64,000 bases of DNA from Mesotaenium endlicherianum (Eukaryota; Streptophyta; Zygnematophyceae; Zygnematales; Mesotaeniaceae). Of the stretch, positions 1-10,727 are shown piece after piece (position 1 is the stretch's first letter; every line of letters starts with the position of its first letter). The position numbers were made by a program, and so were the translations under genes. Location: positions 175,425 through 239,424 of the forward strand of contig WELA01013861.1 of NCBI GenBank assembly GCA_009602735.1. Direction: 5' to 3'. Under the pieces are notes generated by a model. The model made no database searches. It saw only the letters and a program-made list of their open reading frames with translations, and was not told the origin of the DNA.

Positions 1-1215
1 CTAGCAAATGCAGCAGTAGCATCGACTCGCTGAGTAGTGTCCTCAACAGTCCCTCTTGCTCCTGCAGCAGCAATTCCTACCGCATTCAGCCGGTCACAAA
101 TTTGACCTAGGGGTTCATTGAGTTGTACAGCAGGAGGTGGGTTCAGAATATTGGCCCTTGATGCCATTAGTTCTTCGACAGTGCGCTCGTCCTCTGGCTG
201 TCCTTCCCTCCTTTCTGGATCTTCAGCGGCTTTTGCTAATCGCTCAGCTTCTAATCTGGCTCTCTCCTCCTCAGCCTGCTGTACTGCGATTGCGGCAATA
301 GCAGCTGCCTCATCTGCAGCCTCTCTTGCGGCAGTATTTGCAATTGCTTCGGAATAGGTACGGGTTCCCGCTACATGGCTTTCAGCCTGATTTTTGACAT
401 TCTCGTTATGTTGGTTCTCCATGTCTCGGGAGTTGCTAATTTGAGACCTTGTCCTTACCATACAAAGAAGACTGTGATAACAACTCCAATACCGCCAAAA
501 TGAATCGACTTACCAAATCGGCGATTAATGATTAATGAAGATCTTTATATCAGCAAGTAGTTTTCATAGTATTTTCTGTTAATTGATTAAACAGCAAAAG
601 ACAACACACTACCAGTGCACAATACTCGCAAGCCAAATGGAAGTAAACTAGCATCAATAATGCAATCAGTAAACTCCCACATAAGCAAGGCTAGGAGACA
701 GTGCATATCAATGGCTCCTCGCCTTGGATTCAGATCCCTCTCAGTAAGCTGTACAAGAGAGTTGGCCTCGTTTCCGAATGCCGAACTCGAGAGCAATACC
801 TAGCATATGTACATGGAATGAGTTTACTGTTCAACGGCCAATGCGATGGCACCGCCTACCCGGGAGTTAACCACGTTGGTTAGACCTCGGTTAACCAAAT
901 CCACCGCAATCTCCCATCATCCCGAATCGCCATCCATCCTAAAGTTGTCATCTGGCCATTCATCTAGCACACCACACTTAGATGCATATCAAGGCAGTTC
1001 GCTGCTACCGAGTACGAAAGTCAGCTGGCTGTCAAAGAATGTGTCAGCAAGCTGACCTAAGTCGACTTCAGCCTGCTGCCCCCGGCTGAGCCTTTTAAAT
1101 TGATTATTTAGTAATATCCAGTAGACTCAATATTAACTAAAGTTCAGCAGGCTGAAACTATTCTACTATTGAACTTAAATGAATATTATATCAACCAATA
1201 TACTGATTCATTACA
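1..1215 (-). mobile_element. Ty3 (gypsy-type) LTR retrotransposon, 5' part, nested in the next copy
   Basis: Read on the minus strand: a 720-bp LTR (496-1215), a primer-binding stretch complementary to initiator tRNA-Met just after it (about 470-495), and the start of gag (461 down to 1), which continues beyond the window. The gag N-terminus ([10 protein letters not shown]) matches the gag starting at 59632 in this window. The LTR has the family's inverted ends (TGTAATGAATC and GATTCATTT). The outer LTR end abuts gag sequence of a second copy (1216 onward), so this copy inserted into that one and is younger. Only its 5' end is visible, so its completeness cannot be judged. Confidence 0.9.
496..1215 (-). 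repeat. LTR of the nested Ty3 copy
   Basis: 720 bp, the same length as the LTR at 58878-59597, ending on the plus strand in GATTCATTACA. It carries the family's recognisable internal blocks: the repeated CAGCCTGCTGA-type motif near the start, the TTCTTTGACAGCCAGCTGAC block, and the GATATAAAGATCTTTAT block near the 3' end. Confidence 0.9.
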
Positions 1216-2457
1216 TGTTGGGACTGGTACATGCTCGCCATTTGCGATTGCATTTGCACAAATAATGCTCCCAAATCTACACTCTGAGGTGGAAGTCCAG
1301 CAAATGCAGCACCAGCAGTGGCATCCACTCGCTTAGTAGTGTCCTCAACAGTCCCTCTCGCTCCTGCAGCAGCAATTTCTGCTGCATTCAGCCGGTCACG
1401 AATTTGATCTAGAGGCACATTGAGTTGCACAGCAGGAGGTGGGTTCAAACCATTGGCCCTTGCTGCCATAAGTTTTTCGACAGTGCGCTCGTCCGCTGGC
1501 TGTCCTTCCCTCCATCTTGCATCTTCAGCAGCTTTTGCTAAGCGTTCGGCTTCTAATCTGACTCTCTCCTCCTCAGCCTGCTGTGCTGCGACTGCGGCAA
1601 TAGCAGCTGCCTGATCTGCAGCCTCTCTAGCTGCAATATCTGCCACTGCTTTAGAATAAGTACGAGTTCCCGCTACATGGCTAGTTTGAGACCTTGTCCT
1701 TACCATACAAAGAAGAGTGTGATAACTGCTCCGATACCACTGAAATGAATCGACTTACCATAAGGAATTAACAACTAATGAAGATCTTTATATCAGCATG
1801 TAATCTTTATGGTATTTTTTGTTGACTGGTTAAACAGCAAAAGACAATACACTAGCAGTGGATGATATTCGCAAGTCAAATGCAAGTAAACTCGCATCAG
1901 TAATGCAATCAGTAAACTCATACACAAGCAAGGCTAGAGGACAATGCGTATCAATGGCTTCTCGCCTTGGATTCAGATATCTCTCAAGAAGCAGTACAAG
2001 AGAGTTGGTCTCGTTTCCGACTGTCAAACTCGAGAGCAATGTCTAGCAGATGTACATGGAATGAGTTTACTGTTCAACGGCGAGTGCGATGGCACCACCT
2101 ACCCGGGAGGTAACCACGTTGGTAGGACCTCGGTTAACCAAATCCACCACCATCTCCCATCATCTTGAATCGCCATCCATCTGAGGGATGTCACCTGGCC
2201 ATTCATCTAGCATATCACACTTAGATGCATATCTAGGCAATTTGCTGCTACCGAGTACGGACGTCAGCTGGCTGTCAAAGAATGTGTCAACAAGCTGACT
2301 TAAGTTGACTTCAGAATGCTGCGTTCGGCTGAGTCATCAAACTGGTAATGATATAAAGTCCAGGAGACTGAATGTTAACTAAAGTTGAACAAGCTGAACT
2401 TATTTAATTATTATATAAAAATGAGTAGTATAACTACCAATATACTGATTCATTACA
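1216..2457 (-). mobile_element. Ty3 LTR retrotransposon fragment (5' LTR plus gag start), older copy
   Basis: On the minus strand an LTR (1741-2457, 717 bp) is followed by a tRNA-Met-type primer site and a gag start (1706 down to 1216). The gag is cut where the copy at 1-1215 inserted. Gag begins MVRTRSQTS and belongs to the same family as the gag at 59632. The copy is broken and more diverged than the insertion it hosts. The flank beyond its LTR (2458 onward) is a charged ORF that it interrupts in turn. Confidence 0.88.
1741..2457 (-). repeat. LTR of the older Ty3 copy
   Basis: 717 bp, starting TGAAATGAATC and ending GATTCATTACA on the plus strand, the inverted ends of the family. Confidence 0.88.
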
Positions 2458-2462
2458 ATCAT

Positions 2463-3057
2463 GTTCCGCCTTCTTGCCGACTTCGTCCTCTTTCTCAACC
2501 GCCTCCTTGCCGAATCTTCTACCCTTCTCAGCTCCCAAACAAATGGGGAGGTCATCACCTTCTTCAACTCCCTCGGATTCTGTGTTGCTACCGGACTCTG
2601 CGTCCTCAACTCCCGGCTCGAGGTTGCCTACCTCCTCGTCTTCTTCTTCGTCATCGTCTTCGTAGTATCCTTCCTCCTCAAAAGGCTCCATGGGTTCTTC
2701 GTTAGCATTTTCACTCACTGCTCCTGTCTGCTTGTTTGCTCCCTCCACATCGAGAGGTCCTTCTTCAGTTCCTCCCTCCTGATCTTCGATGCCTTTGGTC
2801 TCCCGTTGGTTTCTATCCGCAGCCATCACCCCTGTATTCCCTACAATTCTAAGTCTATGCCTCCTTGCCCTTGTTGCACTTGTTTCTTTCTTTGTTCGGC
2901 GTTGCTCAGCTTCCACTCCACTGTCTGGTGCAATTCTTGCCCTTGTGAACGTTCGCTTGCCAAATCCCTTTCCCCCAATCATTCCCTTGGAATTTGTCCT
3001 TGGGGGTGCACTGAATTTCCTCCTATCTGTTGCCATGGCTGTCTGCCGCTCCACCAC
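2463..3057 (-). CDS. Hypothetical charged protein, 3' end cut by an LTR
   Basis: I do not recognise this protein. The minus-strand frame is open from an ATG at 3057 (alternative start at 3036, MATDRRKF) to the LTR boundary at 2457, about 200 residues. The first ~75 residues are strongly basic (many K/R, Gly-Lys motifs). The middle is Glu/Gly-rich and the last ~80 carry an acidic run (EDDDEEEDEE). Such a basic-then-acidic low-complexity layout fits a nucleic-acid-binding or Gag-like protein, but no domain is visible. The natural C-terminus is lost because the Ty3 LTR starts there, so the gene predates that insertion. It could also be a fragment of another mobile element, or a chance open frame. 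Confidence 0.35.
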
Positions 3058-3109
3058 CCCTCTAACTCACCTAATCCTCCATTTTTTCCTCATTGAGTGA
3101 GGGATGTTC

Positions 3110-3780
3110 TCGTACCATCCGTGAGATCTTCACCTTGTGTACGGTGCGCTAGTGCACCCAGGTTCTTTACCTCACGAGTCGTTGATTTGTTAAAATTCCA
3201 CAACTCAACATCGGAACGGGGCGTCCCTATTCCAACATCACGGACCCATGCGTCTTCAACGTCAGCGGTCTCTCAGGTTGCCGTGGTCGGAGAAACATCA
3301 GCCAGCAGGAAATACCCATCCTGCACGCCATTTCTTCTTTTCTTTATCGTTCACTCCGTTGATTGCGAACACGAATTAAAATATCAAACTGTAATGTACG
3401 TCAAATTGAACTTTTGGAATGCACTGCGCAATTATCATACATTTCATACGTGAACTACCTCTCAGAACAATTCTACTGCATATAGACACTAGTTCAATGA
3501 TTCTCTTAAAGTCATGCGTGTCAATGGTTGTCCACATCAATGCGTAGCCACATCTCCATGTCACAGACAATGCTTCTTTTCTCGCTGTACTCGCAGTTGT
3601 TGTTGCTTCGGGTAGTCAAAGAGGTATGGAGTATCGATGGTTGCCAGAAAGTTCCGTTTGCATGCGCTTGCTCACATACTGAAGATGTCCATGGTTGAAG
3701 ACTGTCAACGACGGTTAAGCACTTTGAAAGTCAATCAAAGACAGGCTCACAGATTGGCTGTCGTCTGCACATAGTGGAGC
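3110..3780. other. No gene seen
   Basis: AT-moderate sequence with only short open frames lacking recognisable motifs or repeats. Confidence 0.5.
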
Positions 3781-3833
3781 AGGCTTGTGTTTGCACAAAT
3801 TACACGAGCTCATATTTTGATACACAGTAATCT

Positions 3834-4058
3834 GTGGCAAACATCGCTCTGGGCCAACTGCGAAGGATGCCGAACATATCTAAGGTCACCCTATTCCTTC
3901 AACGCTTGGGCAGAGAAATGGCGTACTTTTTTCTCTCTCTGGCATCAGACTTCCCGCTCATTACTTTGTACGTCTTCTTCTGTCTGAAGGTATGGGTGTT
4001 GTGCAGTGTGCAACGTCATTACTCACCTGCAAAACAAATCTGGAGGAAGTGCTTTTAA
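3834..4058 (+). pseudogene. Fragment paralogous to the LRR gene at 7.3-8.7 kb
   Basis: The translation (ANIALGQLRRMPNISKVTL, then LPSLASDF-like FLSLASDFP) closely resembles the minus-strand product at 8233-8697 (ANIALEQLRRMPKICRVTV and LPSLASDFS). The two lie in opposite orientation about 4.4 kb apart. The similarity continues to a shared tail (VLCSVQRHYSPAKQIWRKC here, VLYYAQHFVASKKGLEELC there). Nothing convincing continues on either side, so I read it as a stranded partial duplicate of the leucine-rich-repeat gene. Confidence 0.55.
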
Positions 4059-4059
4059 A

Positions 4060-4579
4060 CATTGATGCATTCCTCTACGACTGCAAATTAGAGGAATTTA
4101 TAAAAATCGTAGAAATTCTGCTTTGGAACATTGACCGTAGTCCGCAGATGTCTCTGAGAAAATCGACCTAGGACTGCAGGGGCATAGTACTTTCTCCACA
4201 GGATTACGTGGATTCCGAGCTTCCGCTGCCCTCAGGTACACAAAAAATCCCACTATTTCAACACCTCAAAGTTGACACAAACCGGTTGCAGGTGCCTTGA
4301 CCTGCCTGGCTAGGCACATTCAAGGCATTCAAAGGGTTGGAAGTGAGGGAAGGCTACGTGATGAGAGGGGCTCTGGCGAAGAGGCTCTGGGGAAATCGTG
4401 AGGCTGAATTGGGGTGACTTCGCAAAGGACGCAACCGTGGAGAAGCTCAGGAATTGTATGATTCCTGGATTCCTCCACGTCATGACTTTTAGCCTCAACT
4501 GCTGATAGCGAGGGGGAAATGGGGAGGGGTAAGGGAGAAGACAATGTGGGAGGATCATCGAGAGATGCAAGCACTTGTA
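4060..4579. other. No gene seen
   Basis: No conserved reading frame. The minus-strand open frames at 4310-4574 are Pro/Ser/Leu-rich and have no recognisable domain. Confidence 0.4.
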
Positions 4580-5823
4580 GGAGGAAGAAAGTACTGAAAG
4601 TAGCAGGACTTTTCTCGGGGATAGGTGGATTTGAGCGGCCGTTTAAGGAGGCGGGCCACGAGATAACGATGATAGTTTAAAGCAACATGAGTTGTCGGGA
4701 GTTGTTAAAGGAGAAGTTTCCAGGAAATCCAGCGTACGCAGACATAGTGGGTGTCACAGCCATACCAGAAGGGGTTGAGGTGGTGCTTGCCAACTTTCCA
4801 TGTCAAGATGTGTCCAACAGAGCTAGCACTTTGGCCAACGAGTGTACAGTGAGGCGCACAGGACTTGTAGTTCACCTCTAGCGCCTACTGCAAAACAACA
4901 GAATACCCATAGTGGTGCTGGAGAACGTTCTTGGAATATTAGCAAGGGGAGACGTGGAGGGTGTCCCCTACGTAGCAGAGGTGGCCCACAGATTGCAATC
5001 GTTGGGCTACAACTGGGCATATTGGACTGTCCAGAGCTTGTCTTGCGGGCAGCCACAGTTGCGGGAGAGAGTCATCATAGTGGGCATGCAGTTCAGAGAT
5101 CCCAGGAACCTATTATTAGTCGAAGAGGTGACATGCCGCATAGCCAGCTTGTGCTCCTGTGCACAGCATCTCATGGAGGGCAGGGTGGCGTACAAAGGAG
5201 TGTGGGTGACGGGAGTGAACGAGGCAGTGCCCTTTGATTCATACGGCGTGTGTCCCACGATCATGGGGGTAAACTCCAGGCACATGCTTTCAGTTGAGGA
5301 GGGCAGTCGAAACTGCCGCCTTCAGGTGCTGGGGGTAGCAAAGGTGGAGACACTGCAGGGCTTCCCTGTCGGGTGGACGGGATGTGTGGATAGCATCAAC
5401 CGACACCTGTTTCACCTAGGGAATGCCATACCGATTGGCTTGTTTAGCTGGCCGGAAGGGCGCGTCGCGAATGCCTACGTGGATAAGTACAATCACAGGC
5501 AGGACACCGTGCTGACCAGCACAATCACTTGGCCCAAGAGCGCATGGCAGATGCAGGGGGGTAACGGGCGCATACACCAGGCGATACACACAAGCGCGCT
5601 GGTAGGATTGGCAGCCGTGGCGGCCATTCCCGAATGTCACGAGGGTGTGAGTATGGAGGACCACAGGCAGGGCAGGGCGGCGGCTGTGAAGTGGCTCAAC
5701 AGGCCGAGAACGGAGACCGACTGGAGGAAACTGCAGTCTGGCCCAGCCTCTGAAGGCGGGACGACTATCCACTTGCGGGAGGGACCTGTGCATGGAAGCA
5801 CGTGCAAATCTGTTAGCGGCTAG
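4580..5823 (+). pseudogene. Broken cytosine-5 DNA methyltransferase (Dcm/DNMT fold)
   Basis: One reading frame carries the ordered C5-methyltransferase motifs: motif I AGLFSGIGGFE (SAM binding, near 4606-4640), motif IV FPCQ with the catalytic cysteine (near 4795-4807), motif VI VLENV (near 4914), motif VIII QLRERVIIVG (near 5056-5085), and motifs IX-X with LQGFPVGWT and HLGNAIP (near 5357-5435). Such enzymes methylate cytosine via a covalent cysteine adduct. The catalytic part is about 290 codons, short and prokaryote-like, without the BAH, chromo or UBA domains of plant MET1, CMT and DRM. The frame has about two interruptions, so it looks dead. It lies in a transposon-rich tract. Retrotransposon-, virus- or bacterium-derived origin is plausible; none is proven. 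Confidence 0.75.
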
Positions 5824-6160
5824 CCGAGAATCTGATAACACTCGCCGGGGGCATCTCAGTGCCAGAGACTGGCAAGCTCTTATGACCTTGTCAAAGGGGG
5901 AGCAGCAGCACGTGAAGGGGAACTGCAAGACGTTGGCGTGTGCCCTGGATTTCGGCCGTTTCGTGGATGACTGTCTGCAACCGGTGGTGGGAGAAGGCAA
6001 CCTGCCATGCTTGGCTCTCGCAAGAACATTCAACTCTTGGTTAAGTCGGAGTGCGGTGAAAGATTCGGCTAGCCACATTTGTAATCACAAACATGTTAGC
6101 ATGCTGGTAGGCTCTCAGGGCCTCAACTGGAGACAGAAGCGCAGTAGGTTAGAAGTGTGA
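5792..6160 (+). CDS. Unknown ORF downstream of the methyltransferase
   Basis: An ATG frame of 122 codons overlapping the end of the methyltransferase frame by 32 bases. The product is mixed-composition, with a segment ACALDFGRFVDDCLQPVV that looks protein-like, but no family is recognised. Because it follows the broken methyltransferase on the same strand, it may be part of the same inserted unit. A chance open frame is equally possible. Confidence 0.25.
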   Translation: MEARANLLAASRESDNTRRGHLSARDWQALMTLSKGEQQHVKGNCKTLACALDFGRFVDDCLQPVVGEGNLPCLALARTFNSWLSRSAVKDSASHICNHKHVSMLVGSQGLNWRQKRSRLEV

Positions 6161-7279
6161 TGGGAGTAAGCACAGGGCAGACCACCCCACGTCGAAAGGA
6201 CAAGCTGAGAGTGAGTCTACCGAATGTAGGGGTAGGGCGCAGTTTGAGCAGTAGGTTGAGCATGGGGTCCAGGTCCAGGCCCGGAGACAATGGGGGTGGA
6301 CCCTACACCACATATGCCAGAAATGGCCCAGGAAATGTGTATCACAAGATTATTTTTTTGCTGCGCCTGAACAAGTGAACCGTGAGTTTTATCTCAGTTA
6401 CTTGCACTTGAACAATGTGCTTTGTGATGAAACGGGCAGCCAAACTTGCTTTGAAGATGGCAAGCAGCAAAGACGATGGGAAGGCGGCTAAGGATGCTGA
6501 GCACAAAGGATCAACGCAACAGTCCACAGCAGTTGAATTACAAAAATAAGCCAGTGTGCACAAACCAACAAGAGCGTGTGAGGGCACCAAAGTTATGAAT
6601 TTGCGCAGTTTTATATTGCTCGTCACAAAACACACCAACGATCGTGGACATCAGGGCATAAACGCAAAACTTTGCGGCGCGCACCTTATGAGAACGGCCA
6701 GAATGTGGTGTGTAGGATATGGATACCGCGCTTTGAAAAGTGAGAAGGAAAACCAGCAGGCACTTGGCACGTCACGAAGTTGAGCACATGGTTTGTGATT
6801 GCTGTAAAATGCATGCCAAGTATTACAATCACAGATGTAGACACCGCATGGCCAATCCATTTGCGGGGCATGAATGGCGGAAAATACTCTAAAATTGGAA
6901 TGATTCGGTGGCTCACTCAGCACGAAATTGATAGAAGGTCCCGGAGCAGCAAGTGCTAAACCAGCGCTCCCAAGTAGGCCGGAAGTATGTGTAGGGCTAT
7001 TCTCATGCTGAGTATGTGTAATCTGCCATCCAACCTAGTGATTGGCTACTTAATGGCGAGCAGTTGATGGTCCCAAAGGGAACCGCCCTAAACTCTCCAT
7101 AGTTGCCTAGCCTGACCATCTATGAGGTTGCTGCATGTGGCCTCGGCACAGCGAGCATAACAATGATACCATCCGCCCCAAGAGTTGCAAGTGCAGCAGA
7201 TGTGCACACTGACGAGATCCAACAGAAGTGCAACTTGCGGGAGCAGTTAACAGGTACCCAGTTCTAAGACACGCAGGCT
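6161..7279. other. No gene seen
   Basis: About 1.1 kb with only short frames. No repeat, LTR or conserved motif was recognised. Confidence 0.4.
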
Positions 7280-8697
7280 TCACGGTTCAGGGCCGACGTC
7301 CCACAAATGAAAGGGCCTGATTGCCACATCCCGCTGAGGAGGAACAACCCCCCGCCAATTCAAAGATAGAGTGGTGAGGCCTGAGAGTAGATCTAGGAAT
7401 GGCCACACCACACCCAGCGACACCGTCATGTTGAGCATTTGCAAGTTGGGACTGACTGCAAATATGTCTGGTACTGCACTCAGGGCGAGGAAGATGTCCA
7501 GCGTGTGCAGGCTCAGCATCGGCTCCACAACGCTGGACAGTGGTCCCTCCATCCTTAGCTCTTGAAGGCTGGCCCTTGCACTTTCCGGAAGTGCCTCCAC
7601 GGGGGCTCCGGAGGGGGGAATTGCAACACCGTTGTGTGGCAGCGGCAGCGGAGGCCCGACGTCGAGCGACGTGAGAGCTGACATTCTGCTGACGATGTCC
7701 AAATCCCTGTTGGTGTCGTCTTCAAACTGACACAAAGTGTGGCAACACGAAGGGAGAGAATACGGGCACGGGGCAATGAGCAAACAGAGTAAAAGACATG
7801 TCTTGACGAAACGCACACTGGATGACGGGAATTCCAAACCCTGAGCCCAATGCGTCCAATAGGCAAAGCAGAACATACCTTCAGTCCGTGTAACTGCAGC
7901 TTCTCCAGCGTGGTGATGCATTTCATGGAGCCCGACACATTATCGAACCTGAAATCGGCGTTCTCTACCTCTAGGCAGGTGAATGTCCTACAGGTACATA
8001 GCCGTCTAGGTAAGGGCAGCACAAGGAAGTTTGTACAAATCCTGAAGTGCGTCACGAGAGGAAGGTTCACGACTGAGCGCACCGCTGCTTGGTCGTACCG
8101 CTGATTGGGCTCTGGATCCATTTCGGAGGTGTCCCAAGTAAACCTCCGCAAGAGCGAGAGTCGTCTCATCACAAAACCTTGTAGACATCCACGTTGGACA
8201 TCGTTGACGGGCATCAACGACGTCCAGGGATGCTAAGGGCAAGATATTGTGGGAATTGGACCCGTGGATGCAGGAGGGAGTGTTTTGATCTCTAAACACA
8301 ACTCTTCCAGGCCCTTCTTGGATGCTACAAAGTGTTGTGCATAGTACAGGACTTCACGCACATCAGAGAGGATTAAGTGTACGCTGGTAACAAGCGAGAA
8401 GTCAGAAGCCAGAGAAGGTAGGAATAACGCCATCTGTACGCTGGGAAGTAGAATCTCCACAGTGACTCTACATATCTTAGGCATCCTACGAAGCTGCTCC
8501 AATGCTATGTTTGCCTTGGACAGCTTGCGCAACGATATGGCGGCTTGAGTGAACGTGGAGAACACGAGTCGCCTCCAAAGAATGCAAATCTCGCTGAGTC
8601 TGCCAGCCTCCTCTGTGTCAACAGACATGGTAGAAAGACCTCCACTTTTCCCGTGTCTAAAACGTATGTTTGAGTATGCTATGAATAATACTTTCAT
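7280..8697 (-). CDS. Leucine-rich-repeat protein (F-box/LRR-like), at least two exons
   Basis: The final exon is 7280-7726 and joins in phase, across a 152-bp intron with a GTATGT donor (7878 down to 7873) and CAG acceptor, to an exon starting at 7879. The joined product carries repeated leucine-rich strands: FTCLEVENADF, TTLEKLQLHGLK, SALTSLDVG, ASLQELRME, SLHTLDIFLA, NLQMLNMTVS and LTTLSLNW. An upstream coding stretch (8697-8233) contains IALEQLRRMPKICRV and GLEELCLEIKTL, also leucine-patterned. How it joins the exon near 8217-7879 is not clear, because the frames differ. Plant F-box/LRR proteins are SCF substrate receptors, but no F-box is visible, so that role is only suggested by the repeat style. 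A related fragment lies at 3834-4058. It may be a decaying family member. Confidence 0.5.
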
Positions 8698-8909
8698 CCA
8701 GACGACAAAAGCGATTTTTATGAGACTCCATGACCAGGAGTTTCAGTGTACACTGACACAGTACTGAGAGATGGAGGATGTGGATAAGAACAAATGCGAA
8801 AAATACAAGACACAGAGGAGTGCGGCAGGCCGGCGGGAGAAATCCCCCAATACTTGAATGCGAGTGTGTTAAATGAGCACAGCAGGCAGCCCCTGCAAAC
8901 TACACCCTT

Positions 8910-9630
8910 TGTAATGAATCAATATATTGGTTGATATAATATTCATTTAAATATAACAGTTAAATAAGTTCAGCCTGCTGAACCCTAGTTAATAATCAGT
9001 CTGCTGGACTTTATATTTAAATATCAGTTTAATGACTCAGCCGAAAGCAGCAGGCTGAAGTCAGCATAAGTCAGCTTGCTGACACATTCTTTGACAGCCA
9101 GCTGACTTCCGTACTCGGTAGCAGCGGACTGCCTCGATATGCATCTAAGTGTGGTATGCTAGATGAATGGCCAGATGACATCCCTATGATGGATGGCGAT
9201 TCGGGATGATGGGAGATGGCGGTGGATTTGGTTGACCGAGGTCCTACCAACGTGGTTAACTCCCGGGTAGGCGGTGCCATCGCACTGGCCGTTGAACAGT
9301 AAACTCATTCCATGTACATATGCTAGACATTGCTCTCGAGTTCGGCATTTGGAAACGAGGCCAACTCTCTTAAATAGCTTACTGAGAGAGATCTGAATCC
9401 AAGGCGAGAAGCCATTGATACGCATTGTCTTCTAACCTTGCTCATGTATGAGTCTACTGATTGCATTATTGATGCTAGTTTACTCGCATTTGATTTACGA
9501 GTGTTGTTCACTGCTAGTGTGTTGTCCTTTTTCCGTTTAATCAGTTAACGGAAAATCCATAAAGATTACTTGCTGATATAAAGATCTTTATTAATTGTTA
9601 ATCGCCTATTTGGTAAGTCGATTCATTTCA
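8910..9630 (+). repeat. Solo LTR of the Ty3 family with target-site duplication
   Basis: 721 bp from TGTAATGAATC to GATTCATTTCA, flanked on both sides by CCCTT (8905-8909 and 9631-9635). There is no primer-binding site or gag next to it. A single LTR with a perfect 5-bp duplication is the product expected from recombination between the two LTRs of a former full element. Confidence 0.92.
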
Positions 9631-9768
9631 CCCTTGCAGATTTGCATTAGGGGAGAAAACGGAAGCACGGGCGATTGTGTGGAGTGCAACTATGTGGTGA
9701 GTCTTATGAGGACGAGCTACGCATGGTGGAGCGGCAGCACTAAGAAGCCTAATAACAATTTAAGCCAA

Positions 9769-10566
9769 ATGAATGGAGGAGATAGCTTCTTAGAGGAAGT
9801 GTTGGAGCAAAATAGGTGTAAGGGACGAACAAAGCACCTGCAGGCGAAGAATTGCCGGAGGAGGTTCGAGGCGCGGATTCATTTCGGGACACGATCCGCG
9901 CAGTGGGGCGAAGAAATAATCCATCTTCGCCGAATTCCAGCCAAAGTGGCTATGCCAACGCGGTGGGAGGCGAAGAAAAAGAGGTCTCCGATGGGCCCGG
10001 AGATGGCCGGGGATCGAGTCCTGGGGCGTTTTTTGGCGTTTGGGCTCAGAGTGTTGCAGGAGAAGATAGTGCTGCCACCTCACATTGCAACATGGGACCC
10101 AAGGCTGGATGGAGTCAGGTTCTGCATGAGTCAGGTTACACAGGAGGATAAGACCAGGGCTAGAGATTCTTTCTCTAAGGGGAAACATGCTTACGCTAAA
10201 TGGGCAAGTAAGCAAGGGGAGAAAGACCTGTATGCGGTCAGGATCCAGCAATCCCCACCTGTACCCGAGAGGGGGAGGTCAGTGGGGTACTTTTTTTCTC
10301 GTGAATGGCTGGAGGAGATGACCAGAGAGACTCCAGAAGTCTCAGAGGAACAGGAGGACGAAGAGGAGGAAGGCGCCGGAGAGGAGTCTAGTCGTGCTGA
10401 GGCACAGACCCCCGCTACATCCCCCACTCTACAACAGACTGGAAGTGCCTTTGAACAGGCAGCCCTGCAGCAGCTGGGGGAGACCAACCCACCAAGAGAC
10501 CTAGATCTCCAGGGGCTGGGGAGTTTCAACAGAAGGAGTCCCACCCCAGGAGGTGAGACTCAGTGA
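9769..10566 (+). CDS. Hypothetical protein with acidic C-terminal region
   Basis: Open frame of about 265 codons from the ATG at 9769; the frame is open further upstream only into the solo LTR. I do not recognise it. A central segment (residues ~75-190, with LPPHIATWDPRLDGVRF and YFFSREWLEEMTRET) has ordinary globular composition. It is followed by an acidic run (EEQEDEEEEGAGEE) and a Thr/Ser/Pro/Gln-rich tail. Downstream to about 10890 a basic segment (RRRRSDSR, SPEDRAPGT-type) continues in other frames, and it recurs inverted at 11940-12099. This suggests a repetitive coding unit, possibly of a mobile element, rather than a single-copy host gene. Confidence 0.35.
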   Translation: MNGGDSFLEEVLEQNRCKGRTKHLQAKNCRRRFEARIHFGTRSAQWGEEIIHLRRIPAKVAMPTRWEAKKKRSPMGPEMAGDRVLGRFLAFGLRVLQEKIVLPPHIATWDPRLDGVRFCMSQVTQEDKTRARDSFSKGKHAYAKWASKQGEKDLYAVRIQQSPPVPERGRSVGYFFSREWLEEMTRETPEVSEEQEDEEEEGAGEESSRAEAQTPATSPTLQQTGSAFEQAALQQLGETNPPRDLDLQGLGSFNRRSPTPGGETQ

Positions 10567-10727
10567 GATAGGGCAGACAGAAGGGCTGCCAAGGAGGCAG
10601 CCAGAGGGTAACTAGCATCCCCCTCCCACAGAGGGCATGTACCCTTAGTCCATGTCATGCTGCACCCCTCCGATATGCCAGTGTATGTCCCTGTCAGTTT
10701 GAGAGTTGCACAGGAGAGAGCGATCTC

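Noticed and set aside
118-357. Ser/Ala-rich plus-strand open frame at the left edge (and its twin at 1420-1614)
   Set aside because: Antisense of the Ty3 gag N-terminus; the Ala/Glu codons of gag give a Ser/Ala frame on the other strand.
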